Shown: one piece after another, positions 1 to 7,631 of the stretch
How positions within the stretch are numbered: the first letter of the stretch is position 1
How the letters are laid out: every line of letters starts with the position of its first letter
Assembly (NCBI GenBank): GCA_017853275.1
Contig: JAFMJV010000006.1
Location: 32,097 to 96,096, forward strand
Direction: 5' to 3'
Length of the DNA stretch: 64,000 bases
From: Chloroflexota bacterium
Lineage (GTDB): Bacteria > Chloroflexota > Limnocylindria > Limnocylindrales > CSP1-4
Notes under the pieces: generated by a model
Seen by the model: only the letters and a program-made list of their open reading frames with translations
Database searches by the model: none
What the model was told of the DNA's origin: nothing
Translations under genes and position numbers: made by a program

Positions 1-494
1 CGCGCGGGACGCTCGTGACGGCGAGCCTGCTCCCCGCGGCGGTCCCCGCGCTCGTGCTGGGGATCGCGCTCGCCGTCTTCTTCAGCGGGATCGGGGTCGC
101 GCAGGGGCTCCCGAACGCGGCGATCGGCCACATCCTCGTCGCCCTCCCCTTCGTCATCCTCACGCTGAACGCGCGGCTCGAGACCTTCGACCTCTCCTGC
201 CTGGAGGCCGCCCGGGACCTGGGGGCCTCGCCGTGGCAGACCTTCCGGGACATCACCTTCCCGCTCATCCGCCCCTCGGTCCTCGGGGCGGCGCTCCTCG
301 CGGCGGCGCTCTCCCTGGACGAGTTCGTCGTCACCTGGTTCAACGTGGGGAACCAGCAGACCCTCCCCGTCCTCATCTGGGGGCTCCTCCGGCGCGGCAT
401 CGACCCCACGGTGAACGCGCTCGCGACCGTCGTCCTTCTCTCCCTCACCGGGCTCGTCCTCGGTGCGGCCCTCATCGCCCGGAGGCGCGCATGA
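1..494 (+). CDS. ABC transporter inner-membrane permease, PotC-like (5' end outside window)
   Basis: This is the C-terminal part of a binding-protein-dependent permease. The reading frame is open from base 3 with no start, so the gene begins upstream. About 160 residues are visible, mostly hydrophobic segments. The EAA loop that docks on the ATPase is visible as EAARDLGASPWQTF, followed by the usual D/E-rich FPLIRPS turn. The sequence resembles the spermidine/putrescine (PotC) and thiamine-type permeases. The stop overlaps the start of the ATPase gene as ATGA, so the two are translationally coupled and should form one transporter. The substrate cannot be read from this fragment. The downstream amidohydrolases suggest a nitrogen-containing compound, which is inference. 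Confidence 0.85.
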   Translation, partial: RGTLVTASLLPAAVPALVLGIALAVFFSGIGVAQGLPNAAIGHILVALPFVILTLNARLETFDLSCLEAARDLGASPWQTFRDITFPLIRPSVLGAALLAAALSLDEFVVTWFNVGNQQTLPVLIWGLLRRGIDPTVNALATVVLLSLTGLVLGAALIARRRA

Positions 495-1594
495 CCGCTC
501 CCATCGCCGTCGAGATCACGGGTGTCGAGAAGCGCTTCGGCGACCACGCGGTCCTCCACGGGATCGACCTCGCGATCGGGGAGAACGAGTTCGTCTCCCT
601 CCTCGGCCCGAGCGGCTGCGGGAAGACGACCCTCCTGCGGATCGTGGCGGGCTTCGAGCACGCCACCGCAGGGAGCGTCCGGATCCGGGGCGAGGATGTC
701 ACCGGGCTGCCGCCCCACCGGCGCCCCACGAACCTCGTCTTCCAGCGCGGCGCCCTCTTCCCGCACATGAGCGTGGCGGAGAACATCGGGTACAGCCTGA
801 AGCTGCGCGGCTGGCCCAAGGCACGGATCGCGGCCCGCGTGGATGAGCTCCTCCACCTCGTGAAGCTGGACGGCCTCGGCGGACGCGGCCCGACCCAGCT
901 CTCCGGCGGCCAGATCCAGCGCGCGGCGCTCGCCCGCGCGCTCGCCCCGGAGCCGAGCGTCCTCCTCCTGGACGAGCCGCTCTCCGCGCTCGACCTCAAG
1001 CTCCGCCAGCACATGCAGCTGGAGCTCCGGGCGATCCAGCGTGCGCTCGGTGCGACCTTCATCTACGTCACCCACGACCAGACGGAAGCGCTCGTGATGT
1101 CCGACCGGATCGCGATCATGAACGCGGGCCGGCTCGTCCAGGTGGGGACGCCGCGGGAGATCTACACGCGGCCGGCCTCGATCTTCGCCTCCGACTTCAT
1201 CGGCGAGACGAACCTCGTGACCGGGTCCGTGGCGGGCGTGGAGGAAGGGGTGGTGACGCTCGTCACGCCCGGTGGGCTCCGCGTCCGCGGCAGCGCATCC
1301 GTGCCCCTGGCGGCAGGGAGCACCGCGACCCTCTCGGTCCGGCCGGAGGCGGTCCGGCTCCGGAAGGGGGATCCGGCGGACGCGACCCCGGACGAGATCG
1401 GCGGCACGATCGCGGAGGTCGTCTACCTCGGCAGCCGGGTCCGGATCGAGGTGGCGGCGCCGGACGGGACGCTCCTCTGGGCGGACCTCCGGGACGCGGA
1501 GACCACCGGGCTGGAGCGCGGCATGGTGGTCCTCCTCGGCTGGCCGGCGGACGCCGCCGGCGTCTGGCCGGGGAGCGAGGGAGCGGAGGGATGA
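491..1594 (+). CDS. ABC transporter ATP-binding protein, PotA/spermidine-putrescine type
   Basis: A 367-aa ATPase that would energise the permease encoded just upstream. The nucleotide-binding domain has Walker A GPSGCGKTT (residues 39-47), a Q-loop at FQRGALFPH (about 84-92), signature LSGGQ (137-141), Walker B LLLDEP (158-163) and the switch His in VTHDQTEA (about 195). Residues from about 245 to the end form a TOBE-type regulatory domain, typical of PotA/FbpC/UgpC ATPases. I chose the ATG at 491 because it overlaps the permease stop and gives a normal N-terminus; earlier in-frame starts lie inside the permease gene. The stop overlaps the next gene (ATGA). The Q-loop has RG where many relatives have NY or SY, a minor change. 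Confidence 0.93.
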   Translation: MTAPIAVEITGVEKRFGDHAVLHGIDLAIGENEFVSLLGPSGCGKTTLLRIVAGFEHATAGSVRIRGEDVTGLPPHRRPTNLVFQRGALFPHMSVAENIGYSLKLRGWPKARIAARVDELLHLVKLDGLGGRGPTQLSGGQIQRAALARALAPEPSVLLLDEPLSALDLKLRQHMQLELRAIQRALGATFIYVTHDQTEALVMSDRIAIMNAGRLVQVGTPREIYTRPASIFASDFIGETNLVTGSVAGVEEGVVTLVTPGGLRVRGSASVPLAAGSTATLSVRPEAVRLRKGDPADATPDEIGGTIAEVVYLGSRVRIEVAAPDGTLLWADLRDAETTGLERGMVVLLGWPADAAGVWPGSEGAEG

Positions 1595-3066
1595 CGATGC
1601 GCATGGACGGGCCGGGCGGGCCGGAGACGGTGGACCTGCTCGTCCGCCACGGGCACCTCCTCGTGATGGATGACGCCGAGACCCGGATCGCGGATGGCGC
1701 GGTCGCGATCCGCGGCCGGACGATCGTGGCCGCGGGTCCGGATGCGGAGATCGCCGCGCGCTTCCGGGCCGCCCGGGAGATCGATGCGCGCGGTGCGCCG
1801 GTCCACCCCGGTCTCGTGGAGACCCACCTCCACGCCTCCTTCCACACCTACCGCTGCGTCGTGCCGGACCACATGGCGGAGGAGGCGGTCTTCGATGCCA
1901 TCGAGGCGCGCTTCTACAACACGGTGACGGACGAGGAGGAGGAGCTCGCCGTCCTCCTCGCCTCGCTGGAGATGATCCGCAACGGGACCACCTGCTTCCT
2001 GGAGGCCGGGACCGTCCTCGCCCCGGAAGCCGCCGCGCGTGCCGCGCAGACAGTGGGGATCCGGGCGATCCTCGGGGACACCTTCATCTGGGACCGGCCG
2101 GTCGGGCTTCAGATGGGCCAGGCCACGGGCGATGGTGCGCGCGGCGTCCCGAGCCGGCTCGTGCGGACGCCCGCGAGCCGGGAGGAGGCGCTCGCCGCGC
2201 TCGGCGGGGAGCTGCGCCGGAACGCCGATCCCGATGCGCTCGTGACCGGCCATGTCGCCGTCCTCGGGCTGGGCACCGCGAGCGAGGAGCTCCTCCTCGC
2301 CGCGAAGGCGGCCGCGGACGCTGCGGGCGTCGTCCTCAACTTCCACCATGCCTACAGCCCCGCGGATACCGCCGCGGACCGCGAGCGCTACGGAAAGGAC
2401 CCGCTCCTCCACCTCGCGGAGATCGGCGTCCTCGGCCGGAACGTCACCCTGGGCCACGCGAACCACCTCACGGACGCGGAGTGCGAGGTCCTCCTCGCCA
2501 CGGGGACGAGCCTCGCCTGGGCGCCCGCGGCGAGCATGGTCTGGGGCCACGGCGGCTCCCGCCACGGGCGTCATGCGGAGCTCTGGCGGCGGGGCCTGAA
2601 CGTGGGGCTCGGCTCGGATTCCGCGAACTGGTCGAACGAGTTCGACCTCTTCCGCCAGGCGAACCTCGCGATACTCGCCACGCGGGAGGGGAAGGAGGAC
2701 CGGATGGCGCTCATGCCCGAGGAGGTCCTCGGCATGGCGATCCGCGGCGGCGCGCGCGCGGCGGGGATGGAGGACCGGATCGGGACGCTCACCGCCGGGA
2801 AGCGCGCCGACCTCGTCATCCACACCCCGGACCGGCCGGAGGCGATCCCCACCGGCGATCCGGTCCGGATGCTCATCGGGTCCGCACGCTCGCGGACCGT
2901 CCACACGGTGATCGTGGACGGGCGGGTCATCCTGGACGGCGGCCGCTTCCCGCACCTGGACGAGCCCGCGCTCCTGCGCCGGATCGATGCGGCGTCCCAC
3001 GCGCTCCTCGCCCGGATGGGCGTGACGGTGGAGCGGAACCGGGTCCCGCCGCGGCGCGCCGTCTGA
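1591..3066 (+). CDS. TRZ/ATZ-type amidohydrolase (aminohydrolase/deaminase family)
   Basis: A 491-aa metal-dependent hydrolase of the cytosine deaminase/chlorohydrolase group (SsnA, 8-oxoguanine deaminase and MTA deaminase relatives). The composite beta-sandwich begins with the typical DLLVRHGHLLVMD. The metal ligands expected for the fold are present: HLH at residues 79-81, His252/253 in NFHHAY, His289 in LGHANH and Asp343 in GLGSDSANW. The C-terminal GKRADLVI closes the sandwich domain. It overlaps the ABC ATPase by 4 bases and is paralogous to the gene at 4294; both share a WNTVTDEEE/YNTVTDEEE and RNGTTCFLE block. A nitrogen heterocycle or amidine substrate is likely for the family, but the exact one is unknown. 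Confidence 0.9.
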   Translation: MTMRMDGPGGPETVDLLVRHGHLLVMDDAETRIADGAVAIRGRTIVAAGPDAEIAARFRAAREIDARGAPVHPGLVETHLHASFHTYRCVVPDHMAEEAVFDAIEARFYNTVTDEEEELAVLLASLEMIRNGTTCFLEAGTVLAPEAAARAAQTVGIRAILGDTFIWDRPVGLQMGQATGDGARGVPSRLVRTPASREEALAALGGELRRNADPDALVTGHVAVLGLGTASEELLLAAKAAADAAGVVLNFHHAYSPADTAADRERYGKDPLLHLAEIGVLGRNVTLGHANHLTDAECEVLLATGTSLAWAPAASMVWGHGGSRHGRHAELWRRGLNVGLGSDSANWSNEFDLFRQANLAILATREGKEDRMALMPEEVLGMAIRGGARAAGMEDRIGTLTAGKRADLVIHTPDRPEAIPTGDPVRMLIGSARSRTVHTVIVDGRVILDGGRFPHLDEPALLRRIDAASHALLARMGVTVERNRVPPRRAV

Positions 3067-3085
3067 CCGCGCGCGCCGGCCGCGC

Positions 3086-4246
3086 CTAGGCGGGGAGCGG
3101 CCGCGTCATCAGGTCGAGGTAGAGCTCCGCGGCCGTCTCCAGCTCCGCCACCGGGACCCACTCGTCCGCGGTGTGCGCCTGCTCGATCGAGCCGGGCCCG
3201 AGGACGACCGCGGGGATCCCCGCCGCCGCGAAGGCGCTCGCGTCCGTCCCGTAGCCCGTCCCGACCGGCTCGCCGGGAAGACCGTACGCCTCCAGGGTGG
3301 CGCGGACGTGCGCCGCGAGCGGCCGGCCGATCGCCGGATCGAGCGTGGGATGGAGGACCTCCGCCACGACCTCCGCATCCACGCGCGGGTCCGCCGCACG
3401 GAGCTCCGCGAGAAGGGCACGGATCTCCGCCGCCACCGCGTGGACATCCTCGCCCGGCGCCACCCGCCGGTCGATCTCGATCTCGCAGACCGCGGGGATG
3501 ATGTTCACCTGCTCGCCGCCGCGGATGACGTTCACGCTCCCCACGGCGGGACCGGTGAGCGGGTGGCTCGCGCGGAGGGAGGGGAGGTAGCGCTCCTCGA
3601 ACGCGGTGAGGACGGGGAGCATCGCCCGGATCGCGGAGCGGCCGCGCGTGGGATCGGAGGAGTGCGCGGCCACCCCGGTCGTGCGGATCGTCTGGCGGAC
3701 CACGCCGGTGTGGGCGATCACCGCGCGCAGCCCCGTGGGCTCCCCCACGATCGCGGCGGCGGGCGCGCCGGGAAGGAGCCCAAGACCGTCCGCGATGAAG
3801 GCATCGATCCCCGCCCGCGCGATCTCCTCGTCCACGCTGAAGAGAAGCGCGACGGCCGGCGATCCCTCCACCGGGGCCGCAGCGCGCCGGGCGAGCGCGT
3901 GGAGCATCGCGGCGCCGGAGCCCTTCGTGTCGCACGCGCCGCGGCCGAAGATCCGGTCCCCCACCCGGGTCGCGGCGAAGGGCGGGACGGTCATCCCGGC
4001 CACGCCCACGGTATCCAGGTGGCTCTCGAAGACGATCGTCCGGGCACCGGGGGCGCCCGGGACGATGAGCAGGAGATCGTCCGCGTGACCGGCGACCGGG
4101 AAGCGGCGGACCGGGAGCCCGAGACGGCCCGCGAGCGCGGCGATCGCATCCCCAAGCGGCGCCTCTGCGCGGGCGCGCCCGGAGATCGCACCGTTGACGG
4201 AATCGACCGTCATCATCTCTGCCAACAGGTCGGTCACCGGGATCAT
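3086..4246 (-). CDS. M20 family metallopeptidase (ArgE/DapE/CPG2-like deacylase)
   Basis: A 386-aa M20 enzyme that hydrolyses an amide bond with a two-zinc centre. Metal-site motifs are SHLDTVG, then GRGACDTKG (bridging Asp), then FSVDEEI, where the first Glu of the pair is the catalytic base, and later IVGEPTG. A lid/dimerisation domain interrupts the catalytic domain in the middle. I chose the ATG at 4246 rather than a GTG at 4291 because a TACGCT -10 element ends 7 bases before this ATG, which fits a leaderless mRNA, and because the extra 15 residues are alanine-rich and not conserved-looking. It is divergent from the amidohydrolase at 4294. The substrate is probably an N-acyl amino acid or similar amide. 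Confidence 0.9.
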   Translation of the reverse strand: MIPVTDLLAEMMTVDSVNGAISGRARAEAPLGDAIAALAGRLGLPVRRFPVAGHADDLLLIVPGAPGARTIVFESHLDTVGVAGMTVPPFAATRVGDRIFGRGACDTKGSGAAMLHALARRAAAPVEGSPAVALLFSVDEEIARAGIDAFIADGLGLLPGAPAAAIVGEPTGLRAVIAHTGVVRQTIRTTGVAAHSSDPTRGRSAIRAMLPVLTAFEERYLPSLRASHPLTGPAVGSVNVIRGGEQVNIIPAVCEIEIDRRVAPGEDVHAVAAEIRALLAELRAADPRVDAEVVAEVLHPTLDPAIGRPLAAHVRATLEAYGLPGEPVGTGYGTDASAFAAAGIPAVVLGPGSIEQAHTADEWVPVAELETAAELYLDLMTRPLPA

Positions 4247-4253
4247 CGGTGGC

Positions 4254-4259
4254 AGCGTA
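4254..4259 (-). promoter_or_regulatory. -10 promoter element for the M20 gene, leaderless spacing
   Basis: On the minus strand the sequence reads GCTACGCT, seven bases, then the ATG at 4246. A start of transcription at or next to the ATG would give a leaderless mRNA. The same GCTAnnnT form recurs upstream of many genes in this window. Confidence 0.5.
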
Positions 4260-4293
4260 GCGGCCGCGGACGCGGCGGAGGGAACGAGCACGC

Positions 4294-5721
4294 ATGGTGG
4301 ACCAGGCGCCCGGCGCCCCGGAGGCTGCCGATCTCGTCATCCGGGACGCGTGGCTGATCACGATGGATGCGGAGCGGCGGATCTTCACGGACGGCGCGCT
4401 CGCGATCCGCGGCCGGACGATCGTGGCGGCAGGGCCGGCGCGCGAGGTCCTCCCCCGGTTCACGGCGGCACGGACGATCTCCGCGCGGGGGGCGGTCGTC
4501 CACCCGGGCTTCATCGAGTGCCACAACCACGCCACGCTGCACACGATCCGCGGCGCGATCCCGGACACGATCTCCTGGGATGACGTCTCCCAGGACTTCT
4601 ACGTCCCCTACTGGAACACGGTGACGGACGAGGAGGAGCACGCCGGGACCCTCCTCGCCTGCCTCGAGATGCTCCGCAACGGGACGACCTGCTTCCTCGA
4701 ATCGGGGACCGCCTTCGAGCCGGACGTGGTGGCGCGGGCGGCGACCGCGCTCGGGATCCGCGCGCTCGTGGGCGACCCCTTCCTGTGGGACGTCGGCGGC
4801 TTCCACGCCGACGCCCCGGAGGTCCGCCGCGCGCCGGCCACCACGGAGCGCGCGCTCCGGCTCCTCGGCGGGCAGCTGTGGCGGAACGCGGACCCGGATG
4901 CGCTCGTCCGGGGTCACATCGCGATCGTGGGGATGGGCTCCGCCAGCGATGAGCTGGAGCTCGCCGCCAAGACGGCCGCCGATGCCGCGGGCGTCGTCCT
5001 CAACCAGCACCAGTCCTACTGCGCCACGGATGCCGCGGACGACGACCGGCGTCATGGGCGCCACCCGCTCGTCCACCTCGCGGAGCTCGGCGTCCTCGGC
5101 CCGAACGCGATGTTCGCGCACATGAACGTCATCCGCGAGGACGAGGTCGCGCCGATCGTGGAGAGCGGGATGGCGATCAGCTGGAACGCGCCCGCCTCGA
5201 TGATGTGGGGCGTGGGCGGCGCGACCGGCGGCCGGCACGCGGAGCTCTACCGGGCGGGCGTCACCGTGGGTCTCGGCTCGGATTCCTCGAACTGGGCGAA
5301 CAGCTTCGATATCGGCCGCGCGGCGACCCTCGCGATCCTCGCCGCCCGGGATGGCCGGCGCGACCGGTCGATCCTCACCGCGGAGGATGGCCTGACGATG
5401 GCGACCGTGGGCGGGGCGCGCGCGACCGGTCTCTCCCACCTCATCGGCTCGCTCGAGCCGGGGAAGCGCGCGGACCTCGTCATCCGCACGGACGATCTCC
5501 CGGAGGCGCATCCGCCGACCGACCCGATCGCCGCGATCCTCTACGCGAGCGGGTCGAAGAGCGTGCGCACGGTCGTGGTGGATGGCCGGGTCGTCATCGA
5601 GGACGGCCGGCCGGTCCTCCTGGACGCGGAGACCATCTACCGCGGGGCGGATGCCGCCGCGTCCGCCGTCCTCGGCCGGATGGGCTACCGGGCCCCGGCG
5701 CGCTGGCCGCGGATCGGCTGA
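4294..5721 (+). CDS. TRZ/ATZ-type amidohydrolase, paralogue of the gene at 1591
   Basis: A 475-aa amidohydrolase closely related to the enzyme encoded at 1591. It keeps the metal-binding pattern: HNH in FIECHNHATLH, the His in LNQHQSY, His in FAHMNV and the Asp in GLGSDSSNW. It also shares the WNTVTDEEEHAG and RNGTTCFLESGT blocks and ends with GKRADLVI plus a beta-sandwich cap. Compared with the first copy, HLH has become HNH and the NFHHAY stretch NQHQSY, so the two probably act on different but related substrates. Its ATG is 47 bases from the divergent M20 gene. The paralogues bracket the M20 gene, which suggests a common catabolic route. Confidence 0.9.
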   Translation: MVDQAPGAPEAADLVIRDAWLITMDAERRIFTDGALAIRGRTIVAAGPAREVLPRFTAARTISARGAVVHPGFIECHNHATLHTIRGAIPDTISWDDVSQDFYVPYWNTVTDEEEHAGTLLACLEMLRNGTTCFLESGTAFEPDVVARAATALGIRALVGDPFLWDVGGFHADAPEVRRAPATTERALRLLGGQLWRNADPDALVRGHIAIVGMGSASDELELAAKTAADAAGVVLNQHQSYCATDAADDDRRHGRHPLVHLAELGVLGPNAMFAHMNVIREDEVAPIVESGMAISWNAPASMMWGVGGATGGRHAELYRAGVTVGLGSDSSNWANSFDIGRAATLAILAARDGRRDRSILTAEDGLTMATVGGARATGLSHLIGSLEPGKRADLVIRTDDLPEAHPPTDPIAAILYASGSKSVRTVVVDGRVVIEDGRPVLLDAETIYRGADAAASAVLGRMGYRAPARWPRIG

Positions 5722-5732
5722 GGGCCCCTCAG
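5718..5732. terminator. short palindrome spanning two convergent stop codons
   Basis: CTGAGGG C CCCTCAG is a perfect inverted repeat with 7-base arms and one central base. It contains the TGA of the plus-strand amidohydrolase and the TGA of the minus-strand mutarotase gene. It could act as a small bidirectional transcript-end hairpin, but it has no T-tract and part of its symmetry comes from the paired stop codons. Confidence 0.3.
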
Positions 5733-6040
5733 TCGAGCCGGAAGATCTCCGGCATCCAGGTCACGCCCTCGGTGGCGAGCTCGGGGACGAAGAGCTCGCG
5801 CATCGCCGCCCGCCAGCGCTCGGTCGCCTCGGACGCCGCCTCGGTCCGGAGGGCCTCCGCGTGGTCGCCGTCCAGCTCGTACTGGGCGAAGACCCGGTCC
5901 TGGAAGAGCCAGATCGAGTAGTCCCGGATCCCTGCCGCCCGGATCGCGTCCAGGACCTCCGGCCAGACGTTCGCGTGGGCCTCCACGTACTCGTCCACCT
6001 TCCCCGGCCGGAGCTGGGCCGTCCACGCGTAGCGTGCCAT
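5729..6040 (-). CDS. L-rhamnose mutarotase-like small protein
   Basis: A 103-aa protein with the single-domain dimeric alpha/beta-barrel layout of the RhaM/L-rhamnose mutarotase family (105-115 aa). Matching features are the opening RPGKVDEYVEAHANVWPEV with its conserved His, GIRDYSIW in the second strand, the Tyr-containing VFAQYELDGD, and the end TWMPEIFRLD. Such proteins interconvert sugar anomers. The ATG at 6040 follows a GGAGGACG ribosome site. It is convergent with the amidohydrolase at 4294; the two stop codons lie within a short palindrome. It probably forms a unit with the VOC-YCII gene directly upstream. The exact sugar is not readable. Confidence 0.82.
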   Translation of the reverse strand: MARYAWTAQLRPGKVDEYVEAHANVWPEVLDAIRAAGIRDYSIWLFQDRVFAQYELDGDHAEALRTEAASEATERWRAAMRELFVPELATEGVTWMPEIFRLD

Positions 6041-6050
6041 CTCGTCCTCC

Positions 6051-6815
6051 CTACGCCGATGCGACGCGCCCGAAGGGGCGCACCTCGATGCCGGTCCAGA
6101 TCCCCCGGACCGTGTAGATATCCTCCGCCGCCACCCGGCGGGCGGCCTCCGCATCCTCCGCACGGACGAGGAGGACGGAGCCGTCCAGCTGGTCGAGGAA
6201 GGCCCCCGCCTCGATGATCGTGCCCGCGCGCCGGAGCGCGGCGACCCGCTCCAGGTGCTCGGCGCGGACGGGGGTCCGGCGCTCGGCGGCATCGGGGGCA
6301 TAGGTGCAGCGGACGAGCCAGACCGCCTCCGTGACGACCGGGTGCGGCGCGCTCGCGCCGGCGGGCCCGCGCTGGACGAGCTCCACGCGGATCCCATCCG
6401 GGTCGATGAGGTAGACGCTCCGGCCGCCGGTCCAGCGCCCGGCCGTGGGCTCCACCGGCGGGTTCACCGCGGCGCGGCCGGCGGCGATCGCGCGGGCGTG
6501 GATCGCATCGACGTCATCCACCTGGAAGCAGACGTGCGCCGTGCCGGGGTTCGCGGTCGCGGGGTCCACCGGCGTCCCCGCCGTGCCGCGGTACTCGAGG
6601 AGCTCGAGGAGCGTCCCGCTCGCGGGCTCGGCGAGGACGGCGATCGCGAGCGTCACCCCCGGGTAGCCGGTGACCGTGCGCAGGTAGGCATCGTCGCGGA
6701 CCCCCTCTTCCAGGAGCCGGAGCCCGATGATGTCGCGGTAGTAGGCGACCGAGCGCGCAAGGTCCGCCACCTGGAGCCCGGTATGCCCGAAGGCGACCGT
6801 CCGGCCCGTTCCCAT
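6051..6815 (-). CDS. VOC (glyoxalase-fold) domain fused to a YCII-like domain
   Basis: A 254-aa two-domain protein. Residues 1 to about 145 are a vicinal-oxygen-chelate module with the paired beta-alpha-beta repeats: FGHTGLQVADLARSVAYYRD, LLELLEYRG, HVCFQVDDVDAI and SVYLIDPDGIRVELVQ. Residues from about 158 form a YCII-type ferredoxin-like domain (VWLVRCTYAPDAAERR, LVRAEDAEAARRVAAEDIY). VOC proteins bind divalent metals and handle small dicarbonyl, dioxygenase or epimerase substrates; YCII domains often act as small lyase or dehydratase-like modules. The ATG at 6815 was chosen because upstream sequence lacks the VOC fold. It is divergent from the SDR at 6888 and ends 10 bases before the mutarotase-like gene, so the two should be co-transcribed. 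Confidence 0.83.
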   Translation of the reverse strand: MGTGRTVAFGHTGLQVADLARSVAYYRDIIGLRLLEEGVRDDAYLRTVTGYPGVTLAIAVLAEPASGTLLELLEYRGTAGTPVDPATANPGTAHVCFQVDDVDAIHARAIAAGRAAVNPPVEPTAGRWTGGRSVYLIDPDGIRVELVQRGPAGASAPHPVVTEAVWLVRCTYAPDAAERRTPVRAEHLERVAALRRAGTIIEAGAFLDQLDGSVLLVRAEDAEAARRVAAEDIYTVRGIWTGIEVRPFGRVASA

Positions 6816-6875
6816 CTCCACCTGCAGCCACCTCCGCACGTCGCCACCGGCCCGAACGCCGGGGTCGAACGATGC

Positions 6876-6881
6876 TAGGTT
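6876..6881 (+). promoter_or_regulatory. -10 element for the SDR-led operon, leaderless spacing
   Basis: GCTAGGTT ends six bases before the ATG of the SDR at 6888. No Shine-Dalgarno site lies between, so the first gene of this five-gene operon is probably translated from a leaderless transcript. It matches the recurrent GCTAnnnT pattern of the window. Confidence 0.5.
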
Positions 6882-6887
6882 AGGGCG

Positions 6888-7631
6888 ATGGAGACCCCCC
6901 GCGTGCCGAGCATCCTCATCACCGGCGGAGCGTCCGGGATCGGCCGCGCCACCGCCCTCCTCCTCGCCCGCCGGGGCGCCCGCGTCCTCGTGGCGGACGT
7001 GGACGATGCCGCGGCAGCCTCGCTCATCGCCGAGGCGGGGGAGGCCGCGGACCGGATCCGCTACCGGCGGACGGACGTGACGGACGAGGCGCAGGTCCGC
7101 GCCGCGGTGGCGGATGCGCTCGCCGCGCACGGAGGTCTGGATGCGCTCATCGCCGTCGCGGGCGTCATGCGCGGCCAGATGGTGGAGATCGGCGCGTTGG
7201 ATGAGGCGACCTGGGATCTCGTCGTGGATACGAACCTGAAGGGCGCCTTCCTCGCCGCCAAGCACGCCGCGATCCCGATGCTCGCCGCCGGCCAGGGGAC
7301 GATCGTCCTCGTCGGCTCCAAGGCCGGCGTGACCGCGGGGAGCGGCTCCTTCGCCTATGGCGCGAGCAAGGGCGGGACGCACGGGCTCGCGATGACCCTG
7401 GAGCGCCACCTGGGACCGAAGGGGATCCGGGTGAACGACCTCTGCCCGGGGGACGTGGATACCCCGCTCATGCGGCGCTCCCTGGACGAGGCGATCCGGA
7501 ACGGCGCGGACCCCGTGGCGATCGAGCGGATCCGGGCCGGCCTCACGCCGCCGGCCGCGGTCGCCGACGTGATCGCCTTCCTCGTCTCGGACGCGGCGGC
7601 CGCGGTCCGCGGGACGGTCTTCACGGCATGA
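6888..7631 (+). CDS. Short-chain dehydrogenase/reductase (SDR)
   Basis: A 247-aa classical SDR oxidoreductase. The Rossmann dinucleotide motif is GGASGIGRAT (residues about 13-22), followed by VADVDD, whose acidic residue usually selects NAD. The catalytic Ser lies in VLVGSKAG and the YxxxK pair in YGASKGG. PGDVDTPLM follows as in the family. It probably oxidises or reduces a secondary alcohol or sugar-like carbonyl. It is the first gene of an operon running 6888-10,538, each gene overlapping the next by 1-4 bases. The C-terminus is slightly short and the usual TG(x)xxxxDGG end is degenerate (RGTVFTA, then stop), so cofactor-side packing may differ. Confidence 0.9.
   Translation: METPRVPSILITGGASGIGRATALLLARRGARVLVADVDDAAAASLIAEAGEAADRIRYRRTDVTDEAQVRAAVADALAAHGGLDALIAVAGVMRGQMVEIGALDEATWDLVVDTNLKGAFLAAKHAAIPMLAAGQGTIVLVGSKAGVTAGSGSFAYGASKGGTHGLAMTLERHLGPKGIRVNDLCPGDVDTPLMRRSLDEAIRNGADPVAIERIRAGLTPPAAVADVIAFLVSDAAAAVRGTVFTA

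Noticed and set aside
1423..3000. A minus-strand reading frame of 525 codons opposite the first amidohydrolase
   Set aside because: It has the composition of a shadow frame and no ribosome site; the plus-strand gene has full metal-site motifs.
3066..3086. Terminator in the GCGCG-rich gap between the amidohydrolase and M20 genes
   Set aside because: Only a 5-base GC stem can form and there is no T-tract on either strand.
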